The notes beneath the pieces were generated by a model. It was not told the origin of the DNA and did no database searches. It worked only from the letters and a program-made list of their open reading frames with translations. From Phycisphaerae bacterium (GTDB lineage: Bacteria; Planctomycetota; Phycisphaerae; Phycisphaerales; Phycisphaeraceae): DNA of 45,039 bases. The first letter of the stretch is position 1, and each line of letters starts with the position of its first letter. Of this stretch, positions 13,991 through 21,946 are shown in pieces. Location of the stretch: contig JAUIGU010000033.1 of the NCBI GenBank assembly GCA_030432595.1, positions 1-45,039 on the forward strand. The letters run 5' to 3'. Position numbers and translations under genes: made by a program.

Positions 13991-16657
13991 ATGAGCCGAT
14001 CAGACTCCCCGATGCCCGTGTTGTGGCGTGACCGGCAAGGCGGCGCGGTGGGTGCCTACCACGGCCCGCCGGCGACCGCCGAACCCGCGCCGCGCCCGCC
14101 GGTGCCTTTCTGGTGGCCGATGCGCGGGCGCTGGTGGCACGCGCTCGCCGCGGCGCTGATCGGCGCCCTGCTCTTGGGTTTGATCGGGTGGTGGACCTCG
14201 ACCGTGCGTTACGCGGCGACCGGTCGGGTCGAGACGCAGCCCTACCAGACCGGCAGCGACGACCGCCGGCCCGACGCGGCGCTGCTGGCCGGGGTGGTGG
14301 AACGTGAGGCCGAACAACTCCGCGAGCTGCTCGGGAAGCACGCGCCGCGGGCCTTCGGCGAGATCGTCGCGACGCCGCCGTCGGGCGTGACGCTTACGGT
14401 GGTGACGTCGTCGCCGGCGGCGGCGAAGGCGGCGGTGGAGGACACGCTCGCGTCGTACAAAACGCAGAGCGCGCTGCTGAGCGAGGTCGAACTGGCGCGG
14501 CAGGTCGGACAGCAACTGACGGACCTGGATGCGTTGCGGGCCGCGCGGGACGAGATTCAGCAGCGGATCGACGTGCTGGCATGGAACGAAGACGACGTGG
14601 CGCTGCCCGCAGCGTTGGAGTCGGCGCAGCGCGAGGTCTCACGGGCCGAGGCGCGGCACGCGCAGCTCCGGAACTGGCAGGAGCGCACGCTGGCGCTGAA
14701 GGTCAGCCGCGAGACGGGTTTGACCGTGCTGGCCGAGAACGACCCGGAGGTCTCGGCGATGCTCGTCGAGCGGGCGGAGTTGTTGATCGATTTGCTCTCG
14801 GCGCTGCAGGACGAGAACAAGGAGGCGGGCCCGGAACTGCGCCGGCGGTGGTCGGCGGTGCAGGCCCGACTGGACGAGATCGCCGCGGACACGCGGGTGA
14901 TGCCGTCGGCGTGGGTGGGCGCGCCGCACGACGAGCAGCGGCTGGTGGCGGTGCGTCTGAGCCAGCTGGACGCGCAGATCGCCGGCGCCGCGGCCGAGGC
15001 CGACGAAGCCCGCGCGACCGCCGCCGTTCTGGAAGAACGGCATGAACAGGTGCGCGAGCTGCGGTCGCGCTGGCGGGATGCGCAGCGGCAGGTGCAGAAC
15101 GCCGAGCAGGCGTTGGCGGCGCTCACGGACCGCCCCGCCGCGGTGCTCAAGCTCGATACCGAAAAAACTCGCTTGGCCTCGACGGAACAAGAGATCGCCG
15201 CGCCCGTGTTCGACAACCGTCCGGAGCGCATCACGGCGTTCGCATTGCCGGGCGCGTTGGTGGGGTTCCTTGGTGTCGCGGCGTTCGCGTTTCTCGACCG
15301 GCGCTGCCGCCGGCCCGACCCCGAGCCGTGGACCGTGCGCGACGCGCCGCTGGTGGGCGTGGTCCCCGAGGTCAACACCGGCACGCCCGGCGACCCCGAC
15401 CCCACACCCGACCAGGCCGCCGCGATCCAGCGCGATTTGTCGCGCTTGGCCGACTCGGTCCACGCGATCCGCGCCGTGATCGAGGCGCAGATCCGGGCGG
15501 ACACGGCCAAGACGATCTGCATCACCAGCGCCCAGCCGCACAGCGGCAAGACGAGCCTGACCGTCGGGCTCGCGTCGTCGCTGGTCATGGGCGGCATGAA
15601 GGTGCTCGTGGTCGATGCCGACCTGACCGGTCGCACGACGCGCAACGCGTCTGCGACCGAACACGCGGGCCCCGAGCCGTTTTCGCAGACGCTCGATGAC
15701 GTGCTGATCGCGATGGGGTACCTCGAGGCCGAGGACCGCGAGCTGCTGAGCTTCCCCGATGACGAAGTGCCGGTGGGGCTGGGTGCTTACATGCGGGGCG
15801 CGCCGCTGGAGGCGTGCGTGATCCGGACGCGCATCCCGGGGCTGGCGCTGCTCAGCGGCGCGCAGGTCAAGCCGGGCGACGCGGGACGCATCTCCCGGCC
15901 GTTCATGCAGCAGCTCGCCGACGAAGCAAACACGGACTTCGACGTGGTGCTCTTCGACACCGGCTCGATCCCGCGCTGCGTCGAGGCGTTGTTTGTGGCC
16001 GGTGCGTGCCACGGGGCGCTGATCGTCGTGGGCCAGGGCGAGAACCGCCGCCCGGTCGATCACGCGTTGGAGCGGCTGCGTCTGGTCGGCGCGCACGTAC
16101 TGGGCACGGTGTTCAACCGCGACACGACGCCGGCCGACCCGAAGACCCACGCGGACACCGGCGGGACGATCGACCCGTCGTGGCGGGACCAGGGCTCGGG
16201 CATGTTCGCCGCCGCCGTCCGCACGCACGGCGGGCAGGACGAGGTCTACACCCCGCCGCGCGGGCAGACGGGCATGTACCGCGGCAAGCGCACCGCCAAG
16301 GAGGCCGCCGCCAGCGCCGCCTCGGCCGCAGGCCCGATCGACTTCGGGGCCGGCTCCAAACCCAAGCCCCCGGCAAACCCGACGCCCGATCAGACCGACG
16401 ACCCCGCGCTCGCCGACGCCGACGACTCCTGGGCGGGCCACGAGTTGGCCGAGCCCGACCTCCGCGCCGACGCCAACCCCGAGAGCGACCCGCTCGCCGA
16501 CACCGGCGAGCTGCCCGACGCCCGCGCCGACGGACTCATCGACCAGTACATCGACTCGGTCCTCGACGCCGCCGGCAAACCCGACCCGCACCGACCCGAT
16601 CCCAAGAAGACCCCCGCGCCCTCGACGTCGGCCACGGACGCCGCTTCCGACGATTGA
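13991..16657 (+). CDS. Wzc/ExoP-like polysaccharide co-polymerase with BY-kinase-type ATPase
   Basis: An 888-residue inner-membrane protein. Transmembrane helix 1 is at ~47-69, a long periplasmic coiled-coil region at ~150-395 (with LARQVGQQL and REVSRAEARHAQL), and helix 2 at ~410-432. The cytoplasmic P-loop domain has Walker A SAQPHSGKTSLTVG (~510-522), Walker A' VLVVDADL (~538-545) and Walker B VVLFDTGS (~651-658). This is the layout of chain-length regulators/tyrosine autokinases of exopolysaccharide systems. The long C-terminal tail (~700-888) is Asp/Pro/Ala-rich and lacks the Tyr cluster that BY-kinases autophosphorylate; only isolated Tyr residues remain (VYTPP, GMYRG, DQYIDS). Kinase activity is therefore uncertain. 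The next gene, 57 bp downstream, is a kinase-like protein. Confidence 0.85.
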   Translation: MSRSDSPMPVLWRDRQGGAVGAYHGPPATAEPAPRPPVPFWWPMRGRWWHALAAALIGALLLGLIGWWTSTVRYAATGRVETQPYQTGSDDRRPDAALLAGVVEREAEQLRELLGKHAPRAFGEIVATPPSGVTLTVVTSSPAAAKAAVEDTLASYKTQSALLSEVELARQVGQQLTDLDALRAARDEIQQRIDVLAWNEDDVALPAALESAQREVSRAEARHAQLRNWQERTLALKVSRETGLTVLAENDPEVSAMLVERAELLIDLLSALQDENKEAGPELRRRWSAVQARLDEIAADTRVMPSAWVGAPHDEQRLVAVRLSQLDAQIAGAAAEADEARATAAVLEERHEQVRELRSRWRDAQRQVQNAEQALAALTDRPAAVLKLDTEKTRLASTEQEIAAPVFDNRPERITAFALPGALVGFLGVAAFAFLDRRCRRPDPEPWTVRDAPLVGVVPEVNTGTPGDPDPTPDQAAAIQRDLSRLADSVHAIRAVIEAQIRADTAKTICITSAQPHSGKTSLTVGLASSLVMGGMKVLVVDADLTGRTTRNASATEHAGPEPFSQTLDDVLIAMGYLEAEDRELLSFPDDEVPVGLGAYMRGAPLEACVIRTRIPGLALLSGAQVKPGDAGRISRPFMQQLADEANTDFDVVLFDTGSIPRCVEALFVAGACHGALIVVGQGENRRPVDHALERLRLVGAHVLGTVFNRDTTPADPKTHADTGGTIDPSWRDQGSGMFAAAVRTHGGQDEVYTPPRGQTGMYRGKRTAKEAAASAASAAGPIDFGAGSKPKPPANPTPDQTDDPALADADDSWAGHELAEPDLRADANPESDPLADTGELPDARADGLIDQYIDSVLDAAGKPDPHRPDPKKTPAPSTSATDAASDD

Positions 16658-16714
16658 CGCGGCGTTTTGTGTTCGTTTTTTCGCCTCGGCAACGCCCACG
16701 GACCCGGGCCCACC

Positions 16715-18193
16715 ATGGCCAAGCCCCCCCGGACTTCGAGCCCCGCGACCGACCGCCCCGCCGCCCCGCCGGGCTACGGCCACGCCGCGCACCGCGCCAC
16801 GCTGCGCGACGCCTTCGTCCACACCGACGCCGACCGGCTCCGCCTGAAACGCGACGCCCGCCACGACGACCCGCACGTGCCCGTCGACTGGCTGTTCGTC
16901 GCCGACCCCGACGCCGCGACGCCCGCGCAGCTCTTCCACCGCCTGCGTTGGGGCGGACAGGCCGTCGTCGCCGCCAAGACGCCGCGCCACGCCGAAGAGC
17001 TGCTGCGTTTGTTCCGCAGCCGTGACGAGTGGCGTCTCGACGAGGACCCGCGCCCCATCGAGTACGGCAAGCCGCGCTGGTGGCAGCCGTGGAAACAGAC
17101 CACCGCCACCGCGTTCGTCGTCCGCAAGGTCCTGCTCGAGCTGCCGGAGAACCCGACGCTGCGGCATTCGTACGACGTCCGCCTCGAGCCCTGGCCCGGC
17201 GTGGCCAACGGGTACTGCGTGCAGAAGCGCATCCCCATGCCCGACCAGATCCGCCGCCGCCTGCTCGCGAACCTGTCGCTGCAGCAGCGCCCCGACGACG
17301 CGGGCCTGGAGCGGATGATCAAGAAGCTCCGCACCAAGGTCTTCCCGCTGTTCCTCACGCGCGAGGCCGGCTTCCTCAAGATCCTCCAGCGCGACCTGCC
17401 CGAGAAGTACCGCGCGTTCGTGCCCGACGTGCTCGACCTCGAGTACGGCGACAAGGGCTACGTCTGCACGCTGCGCTCGCGCTGGCTGCGCCTCGGCGGC
17501 GAGCCGATCTCGCCCATGACCTTCGCCCAGCACGCCGCCGAGATCGTCCAGCAGATCCACGAAGCGGTCGGCGTCGTCCACCTGGACCTGCGCCTCGACA
17601 ACTTCCTCATCACCGAGCAGGGCGTGAAGGTCGTCGACTTCGGCTCGGCCGTCCGCCAGGGCGAGGACATCACCTCCAGCGCGATCCTCACCAAGCTGTT
17701 CACCGAGATGCTCTCGGCGTCGCAGATCCGCCGCGACCTGATGCGCATGATCGACAAGGGCCGCATCACCTCCAGCGCGTTCGTCGGCGCCTACTCGCCC
17801 CCCGGGCCCGCCGCCGACCTGTTCAGCGTCGTCAACAACTTCGGCCGGCTCGGCGAACACCCCGACTTCCGCGGCCTCGTCCGCCCCAACCCCACGCAGG
17901 AAGCCACGCTCAACCGCATCCGCCGCGAAGTCTTCCGCCCCGCCGACATCGACGCCCCCGGCGTCGTGCGCATCCACGACCTGCTCCGCCGGCTGCTCGA
18001 CCCGGCCGACCGCCCGCGTTCGGTGCCGCTGCGCGACGGCGCGGTGCGCATCGACATCCCGCACGAGCCCTCGGCCGAGTCGCGCCTGGAGCTCGACGCG
18101 TTCGCCGACACCGCCGTGCCCTCCGACGAGATCGCCGCGTCGCAGCCCTCGCTGCCGTTCTCACTGGCGGTGCCCGCGGCGGATGAAGACTGA
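16715..18193 (+). CDS. Hanks-type kinase-like protein next to the BY-kinase
   Basis: A 492-residue protein. The recognisable core is the catalytic loop VVHLDLRLDNFLI (~286-298; HxDLRxxN as in lipopolysaccharide/RIO-like kinases) followed by VKVVDFGSA (~304-312), giving both catalytic Asp and metal-binding DFG. An upstream helix-rich part (~190-260, including RTKVFPLFLTREAGFLKILQ) probably supplies the N-lobe. The first ~130 residues (VPVDWLFVADPD..., RLRWGGQAVVAAK) are not recognised. Substrate may be a protein or a sugar/lipid core; the HxDLR form is common in LPS-core kinases, and the chain-length regulator next door supports an envelope polysaccharide role. The ATG at 16715 lies 57 bp after the upstream stop. 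It converges with the PilZ gene. Confidence 0.75.
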   Translation: MAKPPRTSSPATDRPAAPPGYGHAAHRATLRDAFVHTDADRLRLKRDARHDDPHVPVDWLFVADPDAATPAQLFHRLRWGGQAVVAAKTPRHAEELLRLFRSRDEWRLDEDPRPIEYGKPRWWQPWKQTTATAFVVRKVLLELPENPTLRHSYDVRLEPWPGVANGYCVQKRIPMPDQIRRRLLANLSLQQRPDDAGLERMIKKLRTKVFPLFLTREAGFLKILQRDLPEKYRAFVPDVLDLEYGDKGYVCTLRSRWLRLGGEPISPMTFAQHAAEIVQQIHEAVGVVHLDLRLDNFLITEQGVKVVDFGSAVRQGEDITSSAILTKLFTEMLSASQIRRDLMRMIDKGRITSSAFVGAYSPPGPAADLFSVVNNFGRLGEHPDFRGLVRPNPTQEATLNRIRREVFRPADIDAPGVVRIHDLLRRLLDPADRPRSVPLRDGAVRIDIPHEPSAESRLELDAFADTAVPSDEIAASQPSLPFSLAVPAADED

Positions 18194-18226
18194 CCACCGG
18201 CTCGTTTCTTTTTAAGTTCTATTCCG

Positions 18227-18565
18227 TCACGCCGCGACGTACACCCGCGCCACGCTCGTGCTGTCCGCCGCCCCCGCCGTCCGCGCGTCGATCCACGCCT
18301 GCAGCGTCGCCGGCACGTCCTTCAACTCCAGCCCCAACTCGACGCCGCGCGGCCCGACCGGGTCCAGCCGCTTGACGTGCCCCAGCACCGGCTCGATCCG
18401 ACCGTCGAACGCCACCGCCAGCCGAAGGTCGTGCCCGACCTCCACCACCGGCCGACGCTTGCAGTACACGCCCAACCCCGACGCCGACACGTTCACCACC
18501 TCGCCCAGCGGCGAGGACATCCCCGACGGTCCAACTCGGCGATGACGGCGGCGTTCAAAAAACAT
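18227..18565 (-). CDS. PilZ domain protein
   Basis: A 112-residue single-domain protein. The N-terminal ERRRHRRVGP supplies the RxxxR motif, and VVNVSASGLGVY gives the [D/N]xSxxG motif of c-di-GMP-binding PilZ. The Asp is replaced by Asn here, which many PilZ proteins tolerate. LGHVKRLDP and GVELGLEL complete the barrel. It probably reports c-di-GMP levels to a partner, perhaps exopolysaccharide production given its convergent neighbours, but this is inference. The ATG at 18565 follows GGGAG at 7 nt, which decides against a longer start at 18763 that would run back through the tRNA terminator. Confidence 0.85.
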   Translation of the reverse strand: MFFERRRHRRVGPSGMSSPLGEVVNVSASGLGVYCKRRPVVEVGHDLRLAVAFDGRIEPVLGHVKRLDPVGPRGVELGLELKDVPATLQAWIDARTAGAADSTSVARVYVAA

Positions 18566-18707
18566 GACGGGCTCCCGAGGCGTGCGCTCGACCGTGAGAC
18601 GCCCCTGCTCTTGCAAGATCGGCCAAGCCCACCGCCAACTTGGACGCACCGATCCCGGGTTATCGGCCGCTCGTGATCCACGCGACGGACACGAGACACC
18701 CGACACG

Positions 18708-18740
18708 AAAAACCCCGCCACCGGCAGGCCGGACGCGGGG
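18708..18740 (-). terminator. Terminator of the tRNA-Arg transcript
   Basis: On the minus strand CCCCGC and GCGGGG (plus 18735-18740 and 18713-18718) form a stem around an inner CCGGCCTGCCGG hairpin, followed by a run of five T (plus 18708-18712). It lies about 30 nt downstream of the tRNA. Confidence 0.75.
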
Positions 18741-18771
18741 TGAGGGTTGGGTCGAAGAAACAAAAAGGCAA

Positions 18772-18845
18772 TGCACTGGGGAGGATTCGAACCTCCAACC
18801 TGCGGTTCCGTAGACCGCTGCTCTATCCAATTGAGCTACCAGTGC
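18772..18845 (-). tRNA. trnR: tRNA-Arg (anticodon ACG)
   Basis: Read on the minus strand, the 74-nt sequence folds as a full cloverleaf. The acceptor stem is GCACTGG/CCAGTGC with discriminator A. The D arm is GCTC...GAGC. The anticodon stem GCGGT/ACCGC encloses loop CTACGGA with anticodon ACG (read as ICG, decoding CGN arginine codons). The T arm is GGAGG TTCGAAT CCTCC. No 3' CCA is encoded. Confidence 0.97.
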
Positions 18846-18944
18846 GGCGCTCGCCCGACCCGCCGGGGCCGACCGGGCGAATCGGAGAAGATACTTCACC
18901 GCCGGGGCTCGATCAAACCGGTGCGCCGCGAGCGGGGACCCGCG

Positions 18945-18956
18945 TACCATGCCCCC
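18945..18956 (+). promoter_or_regulatory. -10-like box directly before the larE start codon (leaderless candidate)
   Basis: TACCAT (18945-18950) is exactly 6 nt before the GTG at 18957, and no Shine-Dalgarno sequence precedes the gene. No good -35 box is visible. Confidence 0.35.
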
Positions 18957-19823
18957 GTGACCGACGCCGCCCCGAGCCCGACCGCCCCGCCGCCCGCGAC
19001 GGCCGAGACGCTCCAGGCCCGCCTCGCCGACGCCATCCAGCCCTACGGCCGGCTGCTCACCGCGTTCAGCGGCGGCGTGGACTCCACCCTCGTCGCCGCC
19101 GCCGCCCGCCGCACCCTCGGCAAAGCCCACGCCCCCGCGGTCATCGGCGACTCCGCGTCCCTGCCCCGCCGCGAACTCGCCGACGCCATCAAACTCGCCC
19201 AGCACCTCGACCTCGACCTCCACGTCGTCTCGCCCGGCGAACAGGCCGACCCCGGCTACCAACGCAACGCCGGCGACCGCTGCTACTTCTGCAAGACCCA
19301 CCTCTACGACATCCTGCAGAAAACCGCCGCCCAACTCGGCGTCAAGTACATCGCCAACGGCACCAACGTCGACGACCTTGGCGACCACCGCCCCGGGCTC
19401 AAGGCCGCCGACGAAGCCGAAGTTGTTTCCCCCTTGATTGACGCGGGCTTCGGAAAACACGAAGTCCGCCAACTCGCCGAACACTTCCGGCTTCCCAACG
19501 CCGACAAACCCGCCGCCGCCTGCCTCGCCTCGCGCATCCCCTACGGCACCGAAGTCACCCCCGAAAGACTCGAACAGGTCGAAGCCGCAGAACAAGCGCT
19601 CCACGACCTGGGCTTCACCGGCTTCCGCGTCCGCCACCACGAACAGGTCGCCCGCCTCGAAATCCCCTGGGACCAGATGCCCCGCCTCATCGACGACGAG
19701 ATGCTCCGCGCCTCCGTCGTCGCCGGCGTCAAACGCGCGGGCTTCACCTACGTCGCGTTCGACCTCGAAGGCTTCCGCTCGGGCAGCGGGAACGCGGCGC
19801 TGACGATTTCGGTCGCCAAATAG
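18957..19823 (+). CDS. larE: ATP-dependent sacrificial sulfur transferase LarE
   Basis: A 288-residue PP-loop enzyme that adds sulfur to the pyridinium dicarboxylate precursor of the nickel-pincer nucleotide cofactor of LarA-type racemases. Seen here are the PP-loop FSGGVDSTL (~37-45), GDRCYFCKTHLY (~103-114), ANGTNVDDLGDHRPGL and KPAAACLASRIPYGTEV (~183-199). The C-x2-C pair plus the Cys in the ACLASR segment give three cysteines, the pattern of the iron-sulfur-dependent LarE type rather than the single sacrificial-Cys type; this is inferred. No larA, larB or larC is next to it. The GTG at 18957 was chosen because the upstream in-frame region overlaps the tRNA on the other strand. Confidence 0.9.
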   Translation: MTDAAPSPTAPPPATAETLQARLADAIQPYGRLLTAFSGGVDSTLVAAAARRTLGKAHAPAVIGDSASLPRRELADAIKLAQHLDLDLHVVSPGEQADPGYQRNAGDRCYFCKTHLYDILQKTAAQLGVKYIANGTNVDDLGDHRPGLKAADEAEVVSPLIDAGFGKHEVRQLAEHFRLPNADKPAAACLASRIPYGTEVTPERLEQVEAAEQALHDLGFTGFRVRHHEQVARLEIPWDQMPRLIDDEMLRASVVAGVKRAGFTYVAFDLEGFRSGSGNAALTISVAK

Positions 19824-19857
19824 CCCGATTTGCCGTTCCTCCCTCTTTCACTTCGCG

Positions 19858-19886
19858 TTGAAGTCTGGTCCGCGCATTCCTAGCAT
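19858..19886 (+). promoter_or_regulatory. Sigma-70 promoter of mcsA-mcsB
   Basis: TTGAAG (19858-19863) and TAGCAT (19881-19886) are spaced by exactly 17 nt. The leader is about 33 nt and contains a GAAGGGA ribosome binding site before the ATG at 19926. Confidence 0.65.
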
Positions 19887-19925
19887 GCACTCGGCAAACG
19901 TTGAAACCGAAGGGACTCCCCGGCC

Positions 19926-20438
19926 ATGAAACGCAAATGCGACAAATGCTCCCGGCCGGCGACGCACCACTCCGTCGAGATCGTCAAGGGCGAGAAGATC
20001 GAGAAGCACCTCTGCGACGCCCACGCCGCCGAGGAGGGCCTGTCGCTCCAGGCCGTGCACACGCCGATCAACGAGCTGCTGACCAACTTCGTCAAGCTCC
20101 ACGCCGGCGTGGAGAGCGACGACGACACCAAGACCGCCGGAGACCTCGTGTGCGACCAGTGCGGCATCACCTTCAGCGACTTCCGCGAGTCGTCGCTGCT
20201 GGGCTGCCCGCACTGCTACACCACGTTTGAAGCCCCGCTCGGACCGCTGCTCGAACGCGCCCACGAGGGCGGGACGCACCACATCGGCAAGGTCCCGCGC
20301 CGCGCCGGCGTCGCCGAGCAACGCCAGGCCCAACTCTCGCGCCTGCGCCGCCGGCTGGACGACGCAGTGGAAGCCGAGGACTACGAACTCGCCGCGCAGT
20401 TGCGCGACGAACTGACCACCATGGAGGACCCGTCGTGA
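19926..20438 (+). CDS. mcsA: McsA-like zinc protein, activator of protein arginine kinase
   Basis: A 170-residue protein. It has an N-terminal zinc pair (KRKCDKCSRPATHH) with a CDAH motif further on (about residue 36), a second set CDQCGITF and GCPHCYTTFE (~78-102), and a C-terminal UvrB/UvrC-type helix pair (LRRRLDDAVEAEDYELAAQL, ~139-160). This is the domain order of McsA, which binds and activates the arginine kinase McsB. Its stop overlaps the GTG of mcsB by 4 nt, indicating translational coupling. In Firmicutes the pair marks misfolded proteins for ClpCP; ctsR and clpC are not adjacent here. Confidence 0.9.
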   Translation: MKRKCDKCSRPATHHSVEIVKGEKIEKHLCDAHAAEEGLSLQAVHTPINELLTNFVKLHAGVESDDDTKTAGDLVCDQCGITFSDFRESSLLGCPHCYTTFEAPLGPLLERAHEGGTHHIGKVPRRAGVAEQRQAQLSRLRRRLDDAVEAEDYELAAQLRDELTTMEDPS

Positions 20439-21496
20439 CGCCCGGCCGCATGGTGGAACAAGCCGGCGAGTGGCTGCGCGGGTCCGGCCCGCAGAGCGAC
20501 ATCGTGATCTCCTCGCGCATCCGCCTCGCGCGCAACCTCGCGGGCTACCCGTTCGTCAACCGCGGCAGCCGCCGGCAGCACCACGACCTGCTCGACGCCT
20601 GCCGCAAACGCATCGTCGACAAACGCCTCGCCGAGAACATCCTCTGGGTGCCCATCGACGACGCCCTGCCCATCGACCGGCAACTGCTCGTCGAACGCCA
20701 CCTCATCTCCCGCCCCTTCGCGGCCGGCAAGAACAACGTGCCCCGCGGCGTCGCGGTTGGTGGCGACGAGACCTTCGCCATCATGGTCAACGAGGAGGAC
20801 CACCTCCGCATCCAGGTCCTCCGCTCGGGCATGCAGCTCACCGAGGCCTTCGACCAGATCAACCGCATCGACAACGTGCTCGAAGAGTCCGTCGACTACG
20901 CCTACTCCCGCCGGTTCGGCTACCTCACCGCCTGCCCCACCAACGTCGGCACGGGCATCCGCGTCTCCGTCATGGTCCACCTGCCCGCGCTGCGCCTCAC
21001 CGGCGAGATCGAAAAGGTCAAACGCGCCGCCCAGCAGATGCACCTGGCCGTCCGCGGCATGTTCGGCGAGGGCAGCGAAGCCCAGGGCGACCTCTACCAG
21101 GTCTCCAACCAGACCACGCTGGGCAAGACCGAGCAGGAGCTGCTCGCCGACTTCGAGCACACCGTCGTGCCGCAGATCGTCGCCTACGAGCATCAGGCCC
21201 GGCAGCTGCTGATCAAGCAGCGCCCGCACCAGCTCGACGACCGCATCCACCGCGCCTGGGGCACGCTCACCCACGCCCGCGTGCTGGGCACCGACGAGGT
21301 GCTTCAGTTGTTGAGCCATGTCCGCCTGGGCGTGAACCTCGGCCGACTCGAAACCACCGACATCCGCACCGTCAACGAACTCTTCCTGCTCACCCAGCCG
21401 GCCCACCTGCAAAAGATCACCAACGAAGCCATGAACCCCGCGGCGAGGCGCGTGGCGCGGGCGAAGATGATCCGGCAGCGGCTGGGGGCGCGGTGA
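20435..21496 (+). CDS. mcsB: Protein arginine kinase McsB
   Basis: A 353-residue phosphagen-kinase-family enzyme that phosphorylates arginine residues of proteins using ATP. Recognisable are IVISSRIRLARNLAGYPF (~24-41, phosphagen-kinase start), MVNEEDHLRIQ (~116-126, the catalytic NEEDH loop) and TACPTNVGTGIR (~167-178, with the family's reactive Cys). There is also a C-terminal extension (~270-353), as in McsB. The GTG start overlaps the mcsA stop (GTGA). Length matches Bacillus McsB. Its presence in a planctomycete suggests arginine phosphorylation in protein quality control; the adaptor and protease partners would be elsewhere. Confidence 0.95.
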   Translation: MTPGRMVEQAGEWLRGSGPQSDIVISSRIRLARNLAGYPFVNRGSRRQHHDLLDACRKRIVDKRLAENILWVPIDDALPIDRQLLVERHLISRPFAAGKNNVPRGVAVGGDETFAIMVNEEDHLRIQVLRSGMQLTEAFDQINRIDNVLEESVDYAYSRRFGYLTACPTNVGTGIRVSVMVHLPALRLTGEIEKVKRAAQQMHLAVRGMFGEGSEAQGDLYQVSNQTTLGKTEQELLADFEHTVVPQIVAYEHQARQLLIKQRPHQLDDRIHRAWGTLTHARVLGTDEVLQLLSHVRLGVNLGRLETTDIRTVNELFLLTQPAHLQKITNEAMNPAARRVARAKMIRQRLGAR

Positions 21497-21507
21497 AGGA
21501 TCGCGAC

Positions 21508-21846
21508 ATGCTTGATCAGTTGATCACGGCAAGTCTGATCTGCAACGCAATCTTACCTTTTCTTAGCGCAGCACTTTTTTTCACTTCGCGGCGAAACTCT
21601 AGGCCTCGTCGAAGTTTCTTGGTGTACTTCATCGCCCCTTACTTCTGGGCGGCTCTCGTCATTGCGTTTTTATTGGTTCTCAAACTTTTCGGCGTTGAAC
21701 TCGATATCTACACCGGAGGAATAATGATTCTGGGGTCCATTGCGATCTTCCTTTTGTTTACCTTTATCGCCTTGTGTGCTTTTCTCTATCTCGCGGTCGT
21801 TTGGCGGCCAGACTTTGAGGGATTTCGACGCAAGCCAAAATGGTAA
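21508..21846 (+). CDS. Small three-helix membrane protein after mcsB
   Basis: A 112-residue protein with three hydrophobic segments (residues ~4-24, ~35-60, ~66-96) and a polar, basic C-terminal tail (RPDFEGFRRKPKW). The ATG at 21508 follows GAAGGA at 7 nt; a GTG at 21493 overlapping the mcsB stop is the alternative. Base composition is clearly less GC-rich than mcsAB, so it may be a later insertion into the end of the operon. There is no recognised motif; co-transcription with mcsAB is likely from spacing, but a shared function is not implied. Confidence 0.65.
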   Translation: MLDQLITASLICNAILPFLSAALFFTSRRNSRPRRSFLVYFIAPYFWAALVIAFLLVLKLFGVELDIYTGGIMILGSIAIFLLFTFIALCAFLYLAVVWRPDFEGFRRKPKW

Positions 21847-21849
21847 GCC

Positions 21850-21937
21850 GGGTGCCACACCTCATGCGAAGCATGATGTGTGCGAGTGACCGCGCCATCG
21901 GGCGCACACATCGTCCTACGGACGACGTGTGGCACCC
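21850..21937. repeat. Cloverleaf-like palindromic element (GGGTGCCAC family)
   Basis: The outer ends GGGTGCCACAC and GTGTGGCACCC are complementary, as are the inner TGTGTGCG/CGCACACA blocks. Between them each half carries a small hairpin, TCATGC/GCATGA on the left and TCGTCC/GGACGA on the right. The two halves differ in sequence but each is self-complementary. A related degenerate element is at 25354-25419, and the first bases of the window (GGGTGCCACAGTCGCTT) match its terminal motif. Confidence 0.75.
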
Positions 21938-21946
21938 AGCAGACAA

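Noticed and set aside
14639-18064. Very long minus-strand open frame opposite the BY-kinase and kinase-like genes
   Set aside because: It runs antisense through two well-supported genes, is made of Arg/Ala/Val/Gly-rich low-information protein, and arises because stop codons are rare in antisense frames of GC-rich genes.
18747-18956. Longer LarE start running through the tRNA region
   Set aside because: The upstream in-frame extension is simply the antisense of tRNA-Arg plus its flank and has no LarE-like sequence.
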